A stretch of DNA of 64,000 nucleotides from RHLJ01 sp965222205 (GTDB lineage Bacteria > Bacteroidota > Rhodothermia > Balneolales > Balneolaceae), in assembly GCA_965222205.1 (NCBI GenBank), contig OZ244932.1:2170001-2234000 (forward strand). Reading direction: 5' to 3'. The position numbers and the translations under genes are program-made. Every line of letters begins with the position of its first letter. The stretch's first letter is position 1. The notes beneath the pieces were generated by a model. It was not told where the DNA came from. It did no database searches and saw only the letters and a program-made list of their open reading frames with translations. This document shows positions 25,309 to 34,639 of this stretch, in pieces.

Positions 25309-26531
25309 AGAAAGACTATTTATACTTCGGTTTCCTTGTAGTCGTGATCCTTTTGTATGTAGGATTCCAAATATTCGGACCTAAGCCTATAGACTGGACC
25401 CAGACCTACCTTAATAAAGACAAAATACCATTCGGCACTTATATACTATATCAGGAAATGGAAAGCGTATTCCCCGAACAAAAGAGCGCTTTGAATCTCG
25501 ATCCTCTTTTTCTTTCACTTGAAGAAAACTACTACGAAACCGCTTTTGAAGAGGATAACATTATACATGGTGAAAAAAGAAACTGGATATTTATTGATGG
25601 TTCTTTAGCCCTGGATTATTGGGAAACAGAATTATTAATGAATGAGGTAAATCAGGGAAATCACGTGTTTATGGCTGCTTCAAACTTCGACGGTTATCTT
25701 GCAGACACTCTCAATTTAAATACCCAATATTTCTACTCACCCTTAGATTCGAACAGGTTCAGTTACTCAATAGTTTATAATTTTTCAAACCCTTCTTTGT
25801 ATTCTCAGAATGGATGGAAATTCAATGGTTCCGAAAGATCCTATTTCAACGAAGTCGATACCGCAAAAACCACCGTCTTAGGAACAAACCAGTTTAATGA
25901 AGTAAATTTTATCAAGGTGAAACATGGAGATGGAGCATTCTTCTTTCATGCAAACCCGGAATTATTTACCAACTTCTATCTTAGGAATCCTGAACTTGCT
26001 CAGTATGCTTTTACGGCATTATCGTACTTACCCGTTCGCCCAACAATCTGGGACGAATACTATAAAGCCTACCGGGAAGTAGAGCGCTCTCCAATGAGGT
26101 ATGTCCTGGCGAACTCCTCATTAAAATATGCCTGGTTTCTGAGCCTTTCAGCTATTGTACTATTTATGTTCTTCCGCGGAAAAAGGGAGCAACGAATTAT
26201 TCCTTTACGTACCCGACCTAAAAATACTACTATTGCTTTTGCAAGAACTGTTGGCAGTTTATATCTGGAAGAAGGAACACATAAAGCTATTTTCGAAAAA
26301 AAGTTACAGTACTTCTTAGAATATATCAGAGCTAATCTTAACCTGGATACCTCAGAAATTTCAACCAAATTTATCCGGTCTCTGTCACAGCGAGCAGGAA
26401 TAGAAGAACAAGACATATTCTCTTTATTCGATCTTGTTGAAATCCTGCAAAAGAAACAGGACATAACTAAAAAAGAATTAATAACCATAACACAAAGAAT
26501 CGATCGATTCTATAAACAAAGTTTACGATGA
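25305..26531 (+). CDS. DUF4350-like membrane protein
   Basis: 408 residues with an N-terminal membrane helix (YLYFGFLVVVILLYVGFQIF), an extracytoplasmic domain (about 30-265) and a second helix (about 270-288). A cytoplasmic helical domain follows with PLRTRPKNTTIAFARTVG and a coiled C-terminus. The start FGTYILYQEMESVFP and WIFIDGSLALDYWE match DUF4350 layout, in which an ABC-transporter-accessory-like sensor of unknown ligand is proposed. It belongs to the same four-base-overlap operon. Confidence 0.78.
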   Translation: MKKDYLYFGFLVVVILLYVGFQIFGPKPIDWTQTYLNKDKIPFGTYILYQEMESVFPEQKSALNLDPLFLSLEENYYETAFEEDNIIHGEKRNWIFIDGSLALDYWETELLMNEVNQGNHVFMAASNFDGYLADTLNLNTQYFYSPLDSNRFSYSIVYNFSNPSLYSQNGWKFNGSERSYFNEVDTAKTTVLGTNQFNEVNFIKVKHGDGAFFFHANPELFTNFYLRNPELAQYAFTALSYLPVRPTIWDEYYKAYREVERSPMRYVLANSSLKYAWFLSLSAIVLFMFFRGKREQRIIPLRTRPKNTTIAFARTVGSLYLEEGTHKAIFEKKLQYFLEYIRANLNLDTSEISTKFIRSLSQRAGIEEQDIFSLFDLVEILQKKQDITKKELITITQRIDRFYKQSLR

Positions 26532-27571
26532 GCAGCGAAGAATTAAACCCGGAAGAAGAAACAAAACCAAATGAATCGGCCGAAGATACTTCTGAAAATG
26601 CCCCTGAATTTTCATCAAGGATTGATTTAAGTGGTATCAAATCTCTGGTAGAATCCATCCGCACGGAAATTGCAAAAGTGATTGTTGGGCAGCAGCAAAT
26701 GATAGATTTGTTAATTACTGCCCTTCTAGCCGATGGCCATGTTTTAATTGAAGGGGTTCCCGGTGTAGCGAAAACACTTACCACAAAATTACTTGCACAA
26801 GTGATTGATTCCGGTTATTCGCGTATTCAGTTCACACCTGATCTGATGCCAGCCGATGTAATCGGAACTTCAGTTTTTAATCCGAAAACAACAGACTTTG
26901 ATTTCAAAAAAGGCCCTATTTTTTCAAACATCGTGTTGATTGATGAAATCAACAGGTCACCAGCTAAAACACAGGCTGCTTTATTTGAGGTAATGGAGGA
27001 GAAGCAGATCACGGTAGATGGTAACACCTATATTCTTGACGCTCCGTTTATGGTTATCGCCACTCAGAACCCGATCGAACACGAAGGTACTTATCGCTTA
27101 CCTGAAGCCCAGTTAGACCGTTTCCTTTTTAAAGTAGAAGTACCCTACCCATCACTCGAAGAAGAGATAAAGATTATAGCCGGAAGTTACAACCGACATA
27201 ATAAGATTGATCTTTCCTCGCTCAGTAAAGTGGTTTCTTCGGATCAGATTAAAGCGCAAAGAGACCTGGTAAATCAGGTTCATGTAGAAGAAACATTAAT
27301 GAAATACATTGCGGAAATTATTCAGAATACAAGAAACAGCAGTTCTCTGTCTATCGGAGCTTCACCAAGAGCTTCTGTTTTTGTTATGCGTGCTGCGCAG
27401 GCTTGGGCAGCAATTAGCGGAAGGGATTTCATCACACCCGAGGACGTTAAATCTATCATTAAACATGTGCTTCGTCACAGAATCACATTAACCCCTGAAA
27501 AAGAAATGGAAGGGATTAACACCGATCAGGTTATTCAGGTTATTCTTGAAAAAGTGGAGGTACCACGATAA
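26528..27571 (+). CDS. MoxR-family AAA+ ATPase
   Basis: Chaperone-like AAA ATPase of the MoxR/RavA clade. An acidic N-terminal stretch of about 30 residues precedes the core with Walker A GVPGVAKTL (about residues 77-85), Walker B VLIDEINRSP, sensor 1 MVIATQNPIEHEGTY and the C-terminal lid SIGASPRASVFVMRAAQ. MoxR proteins usually act with VWA or DUF58 partners in maturing or activating other complexes. The stop TAA (27569-27571) overlaps the probable start of the DUF58 gene as ATAA. Confidence 0.93.
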   Translation: MSSEELNPEEETKPNESAEDTSENAPEFSSRIDLSGIKSLVESIRTEIAKVIVGQQQMIDLLITALLADGHVLIEGVPGVAKTLTTKLLAQVIDSGYSRIQFTPDLMPADVIGTSVFNPKTTDFDFKKGPIFSNIVLIDEINRSPAKTQAALFEVMEEKQITVDGNTYILDAPFMVIATQNPIEHEGTYRLPEAQLDRFLFKVEVPYPSLEEEIKIIAGSYNRHNKIDLSSLSKVVSSDQIKAQRDLVNQVHVEETLMKYIAEIIQNTRNSSSLSIGASPRASVFVMRAAQAWAAISGRDFITPEDVKSIIKHVLRHRITLTPEKEMEGINTDQVIQVILEKVEVPR

Positions 27572-28899
27572 AGAAATTTCTTAAATCATTATATCTGAGT
27601 AACCGATTCTTTCAGGTTCTTTCGCTTACTGCAATTTTATTTGTTGTGGGGTATTTTTATCCTGTTTTTGAGGCAGTTGCAGAGTTACTCTTCTTTTTTG
27701 TCCTCACTCTGTTTGTAGTGGATATACTAATGCTTTACCGTGTAGACGGAATCAATGCATCCCGCGCTCACACTCAAAGGCTTTCAAATGGCGATGAAAA
27801 TCCGATACAGATATCCATCTCCAACTCCTATGCATTTACGAGTTTCCTGACACTGATTGATGAAACCCCAACTCAGTTTCAACAACGTAATTTCAGATTC
27901 TCTTTTAAAATAGATTCGGGAGACTCAATAGTTAAAAAATATGAACTACGACCGACTGAACGAGGTGAATATGGATTCGGTCAGGTTCTCATTTTTGCAT
28001 CTACTCAAATAGGTCTGGTACGAAGAAAGTATGCTTTTGAAGAGCCCAAGAATGTGCCTGTATATCCTTCTTTTATCCAAATGAGAAAGTTTGAAATGTA
28101 TGCTATTTCTAACCGATTGACTGATATAGGGGTAAAAAAGATTCGTCGTATTGGCCATACCATGGAATTTGACCAGATTAAAGAATATGTACGAGGTGAT
28201 GATGTCCGTTCCATAAACTGGAAAGCAACCGCACGTTCCCAAAACCTGATGGTAAATCAATTTCAGGATGAACGTTCGCAACAAATCATAAATGTAATAG
28301 ATATGGGCAGGGTAATGAAAATACCCTTTGACGGACTTCATTTGCTTGACTACGCCATTAATACCAGCTTGGTGCTTTCAAATATCTCGTTGATCAAAGA
28401 AGATAAAGCCGGACTTATCACCTTCTCTCACAAAGATTCAGTAATTGTAAAGCCCGAACGCAGACGGGCTCATATACAACAAATCCAGGAGGCACTCTAT
28501 AAATTAGAAACTAATTTTCTTGAGTCCGACTTTGAACGACTTATAATCTCATTTCGTCGGCAGATTAATCAGCGAAGCCTTGTGATGTTGTACACCAATT
28601 TTGAAACGGTTTCTTCAATGAAGCGACAGCTCCCCTACCTGCAACGCATTGCAAGAGACCACTTACTTGTAGTTATCTTTTTCCAGAATACAGAGTTGGA
28701 TGAATTGTTGAAAAGCGAACCTGAAACTGTGGAAGATATTTACACAAAAACCATAGCTGAAAAATTCAATTACGAAAAAAAACAAATTGTAAAAGCCCTC
28801 AAACAAAATGGTATTCAAACCATCCTCACTCCTCCCAAAGAACTCTCGGTAAATGCCATTAATAAATATCTGGAACTTAAGGCTAGAGGGTTGATTTGA
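27568..28899 (+). CDS. DUF58 family protein, probable AUA start
   Basis: Conserved partner of MoxR. The core motif RGDDVRSINWKATARS (about residues 205-220) and the VWA-like C-terminal part (IINVIDMGRVMKIPF, GLITFSHKDS) are clear. The first conventional start is GTG at 27646, inside a membrane helix. Reading upstream in frame gives KKFLKSLYLSNRFFQVLSL, the usual N-terminus of this family. No ATG, GTG or TTG precedes it; the frame begins at ATA (27568), inside ATAA with the moxR stop. At every other junction of this operon the overlap is ATGA, so I infer an AUA start or an ATG-to-ATA change. One CTG also lies in this stretch. Confidence 0.85.
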   Translation: MKKFLKSLYLSNRFFQVLSLTAILFVVGYFYPVFEAVAELLFFFVLTLFVVDILMLYRVDGINASRAHTQRLSNGDENPIQISISNSYAFTSFLTLIDETPTQFQQRNFRFSFKIDSGDSIVKKYELRPTERGEYGFGQVLIFASTQIGLVRRKYAFEEPKNVPVYPSFIQMRKFEMYAISNRLTDIGVKKIRRIGHTMEFDQIKEYVRGDDVRSINWKATARSQNLMVNQFQDERSQQIINVIDMGRVMKIPFDGLHLLDYAINTSLVLSNISLIKEDKAGLITFSHKDSVIVKPERRRAHIQQIQEALYKLETNFLESDFERLIISFRRQINQRSLVMLYTNFETVSSMKRQLPYLQRIARDHLLVVIFFQNTELDELLKSEPETVEDIYTKTIAEKFNYEKKQIVKALKQNGIQTILTPPKELSVNAINKYLELKARGLI

Positions 28900-28924
28900 A
28901 AATAAAAAGTAAGTTATTTGGTGT

Positions 28925-29893
28925 ATGAAATATCGCTTACTCATTCCCCTGTTGTTGCTCAACTTTTCATTCGCATACTCACAAGAGAACAGAACAGGTG
29001 GCATTATTATTCAATCCAATATTAATGATCACTTTCTGATCGTAGAAGATGATTTTGATAATGCGATCCGAATTACAGAGCCTGATACCATATTTCTGCC
29101 TCCTGGTGAATATCTGTTTAAACTAGCCAGTCCCTACAAAAATGATTACTTGTTCAATTCTCAGATTTTTCCTGATTCAATTATCAATAAAAGAATTACC
29201 CTTTATTCCAGTTCTTATAATCCCATACTAAGTTCGTATGCAACCCTTTTTTGGGATTCGAATTTGATGGTTTTCAGTGAAGAAGGAGCTGAAATCTTTG
29301 TTAACGATCAATTAGCTGGGATTTCAGCGGCGGCGGCTCATTTAGAGGGTGGAATAGTAAATGTGAAGGTTAAAAATGGCCCACGCTCAGTTAGCAAAAA
29401 TCTTAGTGTTATCCCCACTAAGTTACTTACATATAATCTTACCACATTACCTTTAAAACGTAATGCACAACTCTTTTCATTCATCCCGGGAGCCAGTCAG
29501 TTTTATAAAGAACGACCCTTAAAAGGAGCGGTTTTTTTGACCAGTTTTATTTCGGTGTCTACGGCTGCATATATTTTGAATCAACGTTTTTTAGAAGCTG
29601 ATGAAAACTTTCTTACTTATAGAGACCTATATAAAAACTCTGAAAATCCTGTTGAGGTATTTCAGTATGCTGTATTAGCAGAGAAAAATTTAAAAGACTC
29701 CAAAAAGTATGCCGATCGCAGAGACCTTGCTCTTCTAGGTGTAGGCATTGTTTATTTAATGAATGTGGCCGATGGTTTATTTACAAAACCAAAACGAGGG
29801 TTTTTTGAACCTTGGAATTTCGACCCTTATGTGGATTTTAATTCTGAAGCCCTAAATTATTACGGCATCAAAATTTCAAGAGAACTAAAATGA
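28925..29893 (+). CDS. exported protein, DUF5683-like C-terminal region
   Basis: Signal peptide MKYRLLIPLLLLNFSFAYS. Residues 20-170 look like two small beta domains of the PEGA type (FLPPGEYLFKLASP; AEIFVNDQLAG). A hydrophobic SFIPGASQFYKERPLKGAVFLTSFIS segment (about 185-215) resembles the PG-x-GQ-xY motif of DUF5683 and TM2-like proteins, and a second span lies near residue 275. Function unknown; an envelope location is inferred. It follows the DUF58 gene by 25 bases and overlaps the next gene by four, so it may belong to the same transcript. Confidence 0.75.
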   Translation: MKYRLLIPLLLLNFSFAYSQENRTGGIIIQSNINDHFLIVEDDFDNAIRITEPDTIFLPPGEYLFKLASPYKNDYLFNSQIFPDSIINKRITLYSSSYNPILSSYATLFWDSNLMVFSEEGAEIFVNDQLAGISAAAAHLEGGIVNVKVKNGPRSVSKNLSVIPTKLLTYNLTTLPLKRNAQLFSFIPGASQFYKERPLKGAVFLTSFISVSTAAYILNQRFLEADENFLTYRDLYKNSENPVEVFQYAVLAEKNLKDSKKYADRRDLALLGVGIVYLMNVADGLFTKPKRGFFEPWNFDPYVDFNSEALNYYGIKISRELK

Positions 29894-32076
29894 GAGAGCA
29901 CTACTTATTCATTATTTCTTTTCTACTTCTTCTCAATTGTAAAGGACCTACTTCTTCGGAGTTTATCCGTAATAACCCCAAAGACCCCGAGTTAGCTACA
30001 TTTAAACTTTCTCCTCCTCAAACCCCTGATTTTCGCTTTTTATCAGATAAAAGTGTTCTTCTAAGTTGGCAGGACTCTACAAACTACACTGATGGCTACA
30101 TACTAGAAAAATCTCTGGATGGAGCTAATTTTTTTCTCCTGGATACCGTTGATTATCCTACGCTAGAATATCTCGATGAATCAAAAGAAATTACTTCTGA
30201 TACCCGATACTCTTTAAAATCATTTAGGAGGATTGATTCCGGATTAAACGTTTCGGATTCTATTGCATTTGAAATTGATTTTGGGGAAATGATTATTACC
30301 GAATCCTTTTATTCTTCAACTCCATCTGGTCTTACATTAACTTGGGATTTCACTTCTGAATGGCCTTTCATTGTAGTGGTTAGGCAGTATTCTGAAAACG
30401 AGAATATCGAATCTTTAGATACTCTATTTATTCCGGACACCAGTTTTACCTATTTATTTGAAAGAGATTTTTCATACCACTCTCTAGAAGCTCGAGCATT
30501 TATTAATCAGGAAGAACTGGAAAAAGGAAAAATCTTCAATAGTGGAGTAAGTTTTTATGAACCTCTTGATGTATTACCCGAAATAAAAAATGTTAATATT
30601 ATCGATGAAACGGAAGTTCTAATTACATGGGAAGACAACTCTGATTTTGAAGAAGGCTTTGAGATACTAAGAAGTAAAAATTACCAAGGTAAAGATCCTG
30701 AGGTAATAGCAATAGTACCTGCAAATACTACCACATTCATAGATACTTTAAGTCCTTTTGAAAATGCTTTCTCTTTCAATGATTTTTCAGATGTACAAGA
30801 GAAATCTGTTTTTTATGGAATAAGAGCTTTTAAAGGGGAGTCTGGGTCAGGTATTTTTGGGGAAAAGGCTACACTAAGAATTTCAAAACCTTCCATTCTT
30901 GTTAACAATTCAACTGAGAATGCTATTAGCTTAAGTTGGAGTATTGACAATTCTTCTGAAGCAATTATGAATCGCTTTATTCTTCAGAGAAAAGTGAATG
31001 GAAGTTTTTTTTCAGATTATAGAACCTTCGACAAAAATACTTTCACTTATACTGATACGGATATTATAGCAAATAACACTTATTCGTACAGAATCAAAAC
31101 TTTAAGTTCTAACCCTTCTGATGAATTGAATTTTATCTTCTCTGAATACCCAATTCCTGAAAGAACTATTTCAGTTTCAGGAGCTGGTTTTTTCAGGTTT
31201 AGTGATTCCGGGAATTTGATAGTTACTTCCGGTTACAATTTCGACATAAACAGCAACAGAAGGATTTTTATCTATGATATTAATTCTGGCCAAAAAATTT
31301 ATGAATATGAAGTAATGTCTAGTACCGGTTATGAAATATCTAATGTAGATATTGATGAGCTAAATAGTGTAGTAGCTTTTGCTTCAGACGAAACTAATTC
31401 TTTAATCATTATAGATTATTTAAATGATCAGATAATCGATGAGATTAATGATATTGACGTTTATGATCTGGAATTTACTCCAAATGGCAAATATATTTAT
31501 ACCATTAGCTGGTTTTCACATATTCACAAACATAATATTAATGATGGTATAACTGAACAATTGATGCTTCGAAGCAGTAGAACCGGAAGCTTTCGAAGTA
31601 TTTCAGTTAATCCTCAGGGTGATAAAATAGCAGCTAATCAAGGTGGAAAATTTTTAATGGTGGATTCATCAGGAACAGGAATCCCATTTCAAGCTATTTC
31701 ACTTGGTTCAGTCTCAAACCACATAAACTTTTCTGGGTCGGGTAAATTACTTTCTTATATCTCTCATTTCAAAAGCGGATATATTTATGAAGTTGAATCA
31801 AAAGAAAGAGTATTTGGACTAAGTACAGATTTAATTGGAGTAAGCAGTGATGATAAATACGTTCTAGCTTGGTCCAGAAATATCCTTTATTTAATTGATC
31901 TGGAATCGAAATCTGTAGTTTATTCAACAGGATATGTCACCAATCAACTTAGGTTTTCTCCAACTTCACCAAATACTTTTATCATTAAAAGTGGAGACGA
32001 ATTCCATGTTTTCTCAATTTCTGATTCAAAAAAATGGAATAAAGTTGATAAGCCTAACATCTATGATAATCAATAA
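29890..32076 (+). CDS. predicted lipoprotein with Fn3-like domains and a C-terminal beta-propeller
   Basis: The N-terminus MREHYLFIISFLLLLNCKGP has a lipobox-like LLNC, though Asn at -1 is not canonical. Three or more fibronectin type III-like repeats follow (VLLSWQDSTNYTDGYILEKS; VLITWEDNSDFEEGFEILRS; ISLSWSIDNSSEAIMNRFIL). From about residue 430 a WD40-like propeller appears (FTPNGKYIYTISW, SVNPQGDKIAANQGGKFLMV, VGVSSDDKYVLAW-type blades). No catalytic residues are seen, so cell-surface binding is likely. The gene is more AT-rich than its neighbours. The stop overlaps the convergent E1 gene by seven bases. Confidence 0.78.
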   Translation: MREHYLFIISFLLLLNCKGPTSSEFIRNNPKDPELATFKLSPPQTPDFRFLSDKSVLLSWQDSTNYTDGYILEKSLDGANFFLLDTVDYPTLEYLDESKEITSDTRYSLKSFRRIDSGLNVSDSIAFEIDFGEMIITESFYSSTPSGLTLTWDFTSEWPFIVVVRQYSENENIESLDTLFIPDTSFTYLFERDFSYHSLEARAFINQEELEKGKIFNSGVSFYEPLDVLPEIKNVNIIDETEVLITWEDNSDFEEGFEILRSKNYQGKDPEVIAIVPANTTTFIDTLSPFENAFSFNDFSDVQEKSVFYGIRAFKGESGSGIFGEKATLRISKPSILVNNSTENAISLSWSIDNSSEAIMNRFILQRKVNGSFFSDYRTFDKNTFTYTDTDIIANNTYSYRIKTLSSNPSDELNFIFSEYPIPERTISVSGAGFFRFSDSGNLIVTSGYNFDINSNRRIFIYDINSGQKIYEYEVMSSTGYEISNVDIDELNSVVAFASDETNSLIIIDYLNDQIIDEINDIDVYDLEFTPNGKYIYTISWFSHIHKHNINDGITEQLMLRSSRTGSFRSISVNPQGDKIAANQGGKFLMVDSSGTGIPFQAISLGSVSNHINFSGSGKLLSYISHFKSGYIYEVESKERVFGLSTDLIGVSSDDKYVLAWSRNILYLIDLESKSVVYSTGYVTNQLRFSPTSPNTFIIKSGDEFHVFSISDSKKWNKVDKPNIYDNQ

Positions 32077-34490
32077 ATCTCAGGGAAATCATCCGGGCGA
32101 CATTCTCTCATGATGTCGTAGATTTCATCGAAGATCTCTTCGGCATTAGGCTTACTGAAGTAATCGCCATCGGAAGCATAAGCTGGTCGGTGTGCTTTTG
32201 CAGTTAGGCATCTCGGCTCTGAATCGAGATAGTAAAATCCTTTTTGCTCCTGAACCACATGCTGCATAATAAATGCGGATGCTCCACCAGGAACATCTTC
32301 ATCCACCACAAGCAACCGATTAGTTTTCTTTACAGACTCCACAATGCTATAATTGATATCGAATGGCATTAATGTGCGGACATCAATCACCTCAACAGAG
32401 ATACCTGCTTCTTCCAGTTCAGGGATAATGGAAGTCACAATGTTTAAGGTAGAACCGTAAGAAACTACCGTCATATCTTTCCCTTCATTCAGTACTTCAG
32501 GAATGCCAAGCGGGGTAGTGAACTCACCTATATTTGTTGGTTGGGGTTCTTTTAGCCGGTAAGCGTTCAATGGCTCAACCACGATAGCCGGGTCGTCCCC
32601 TTTCATCAACGTGTTATAAAAACCTGCTGATTCGGTAAGGTTTCTTGGAACACATAAGTGCACTCCTTTGGCTCCATTCAGTATTAAACCCATAGGTGAA
32701 CCGGAGTGCCAGATGCCTTCAAGTCGATGACCACGGGTTCTGATAATAACCGGAGATGCCTGTCCGCCTTTGGTTCGATATCTCAGCGTGGCTAAATCAT
32801 CACTTAATACATAGAAACAATAGAGCAAATAATCCAGATATTGTATTTCTGCTATCGGTCTGAGTCCTCGCATCGCCATTCCAATTCCCTGCCCCAGAAT
32901 AGTAGCTTCACGGATTCCGGTATCGGTAACACGAAGCTTCCCGAATTTTTCCTGAAGTCCTTCCATCCCCTTATTTACATCACCCAACGCGCCAACATCT
33001 TCTCCAAAAGCCAGTACTTCAGGGTGCGTTTCAAAGATTTTCTCGAAATTGTCCCTGATTACAATTCGCCCATCCACCATATCGGGTTTTTCAGCATATT
33101 TTGGTGGAACATATTCAACATTAAGTGGAGACTTAGAAGTCTCGCTATATAAATGCGAATTATACCGTTCCTTATTAACAGGCTCATTCTCTTTCAACCA
33201 GTTTATTAATTCTGTTCTGGCCGAATGATCCTGACTTAAGGTGTACCGAACCGCCTTTTTAGCGGCTGGAATAATATCTTTACGAATAGCATTAGGAGTG
33301 ATTTTCAGCTTTTTAATCAAATCCTCTAATCTGGAATCTCCGGTAGCTTTATGTAACTTTGCTATACGGTCACTCACAAACTTTTTCTCTTCTTTCATTG
33401 GAGTGATGTAGGCTTCCCAGGCTTTTGCTTTCGCCTTGGAAACTTCCTGTAGCGCCTCCGTTTCAATCTGATCGAGATCTGCCTCGTGCGCTATTTTCTT
33501 AGCAAGAATCCACTTTCTTAATTGCTGGAGACAACAGTATTCTACTTCCCATTCTAGTCGCTCTTTACTTTTGTATCGTTCGTGCGACCCCGACGTTGAG
33601 TGGCCTTGAGGCTGAGTTACTTCCTCAACATGCACCAAAACCGGAATATGTTCTGTTCGTGCTAACTCGACAGCCTCTTTGTATGTTGAAATCAATTCCT
33701 GATAATCCCAGGCTTTCACATTAAAAATCTCGTAGCCGGGTTCATCTTTGGTTCGCTGAAATCCTGCCAGCGCTTTAGAGATACTTTCTTTTGTGGTTTG
33801 ATACTTTTTTGGGACAGAAATACCAAATGCATCATCCCAAACCGACATTACAAAGGGAAGCTGAAGCACACCAATGGCATTCATTGCTTCCCAGAATACG
33901 CCTTCTGAAGTACTTGCGTCACCAATGGTTCCAAAAGCAACCTCATTTCCTCCTTTTGAGAATTTCTTCCATTCGCCCTTTTGGAGCGCTTTATTCTCCC
34001 GATACACTTTTGAAGCCTGTGCTAACCCAACTAATCGAGCCATTTGCCCGGCTGTTGGAGAAATTCCGGAAGCCGTATTTTTATTTTTGGTTTGATCAAT
34101 CCATTTACCTTCTTCATCAATCAACCGGGTACCAAAATGAGAATTCATTTGTCGACCGGCAGAAAACGGATCTGCTTTTTCATCGGGGTGGGCGTAAAGC
34201 TGAGCAAAAAACTGTTCTATAGTGAGCTCGCCAATCGCCAGCATGAATGTCTGATCACGATAATATCCTGACCTGAAATCCCCGTTTCGAAATGCTTTGG
34301 CCATGGCTATTTGCGGGATTTCCTTGCCGTCCCCAAAAATACCGAACTTGGCTTTACCGGATAACACCTCTTTCCTACCCACCAAAGACATATACCGACT
34401 GACCCAGCCTAAGCGGTAATCAGCCAGGATTTCTTTTTTCCGGGCGGCAGTAAAGGTTTTCCTGGTATTTGGTGCCTTGACTTCGGCCAT
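32070..34490 (-). CDS. 2-oxoacid dehydrogenase E1, fused alpha and beta subunits
   Basis: Thiamine-diphosphate enzyme; decarboxylates a 2-oxoacid and passes the acyl group to E2. The alpha part (about 1-400) shows the TPP motif start GTIGDASTSEGVFWEAMNAI and the phosphorylation-loop-like GHSTSGSHERYKS. The beta part (about 460-806) shows FGEDVGALGDVNKGMEGLQ, REATILGQGIGMAMRGLRP and RLLVVDEDVPGGA. The branched-chain or pyruvate choice cannot be made from sequence alone. At 806 residues it is a single-chain fusion, common in Bacteroidota. No E2 or E3 gene is adjacent. Weak Shine-Dalgarno before ATG. Confidence 0.9.
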   Translation of the reverse strand: MAEVKAPNTRKTFTAARKKEILADYRLGWVSRYMSLVGRKEVLSGKAKFGIFGDGKEIPQIAMAKAFRNGDFRSGYYRDQTFMLAIGELTIEQFFAQLYAHPDEKADPFSAGRQMNSHFGTRLIDEEGKWIDQTKNKNTASGISPTAGQMARLVGLAQASKVYRENKALQKGEWKKFSKGGNEVAFGTIGDASTSEGVFWEAMNAIGVLQLPFVMSVWDDAFGISVPKKYQTTKESISKALAGFQRTKDEPGYEIFNVKAWDYQELISTYKEAVELARTEHIPVLVHVEEVTQPQGHSTSGSHERYKSKERLEWEVEYCCLQQLRKWILAKKIAHEADLDQIETEALQEVSKAKAKAWEAYITPMKEEKKFVSDRIAKLHKATGDSRLEDLIKKLKITPNAIRKDIIPAAKKAVRYTLSQDHSARTELINWLKENEPVNKERYNSHLYSETSKSPLNVEYVPPKYAEKPDMVDGRIVIRDNFEKIFETHPEVLAFGEDVGALGDVNKGMEGLQEKFGKLRVTDTGIREATILGQGIGMAMRGLRPIAEIQYLDYLLYCFYVLSDDLATLRYRTKGGQASPVIIRTRGHRLEGIWHSGSPMGLILNGAKGVHLCVPRNLTESAGFYNTLMKGDDPAIVVEPLNAYRLKEPQPTNIGEFTTPLGIPEVLNEGKDMTVVSYGSTLNIVTSIIPELEEAGISVEVIDVRTLMPFDINYSIVESVKKTNRLLVVDEDVPGGASAFIMQHVVQEQKGFYYLDSEPRCLTAKAHRPAYASDGDYFSKPNAEEIFDEIYDIMRECRPDDFPEIY

Positions 34491-34639
34491 GATTACTATT
34501 TCTTTTTTTATGAATGACTTACCCTAAAGAAAGGGCATTTATTATACGGAAAATCCGTGTTTTTTTAAAGTAATAAAACCGTTAAATCTAATAACGACTT
34601 TAACTTAAGGCACTATAAAACAGAATTTTAAAGCTTTAC

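Noticed and set aside
27646..28899. DUF58 start at GTG 27646
   Set aside because: It removes the conserved N-terminal helix and leaves a 74-base gap in an operon of 4-nt overlaps.
34556..34580. ACGGA...TCCGT hairpin followed by T run (plus orientation) between E1 and fumC
   Set aside because: Both neighbours are on the minus strand, and the T run is on the wrong side for them; only five stem pairs.
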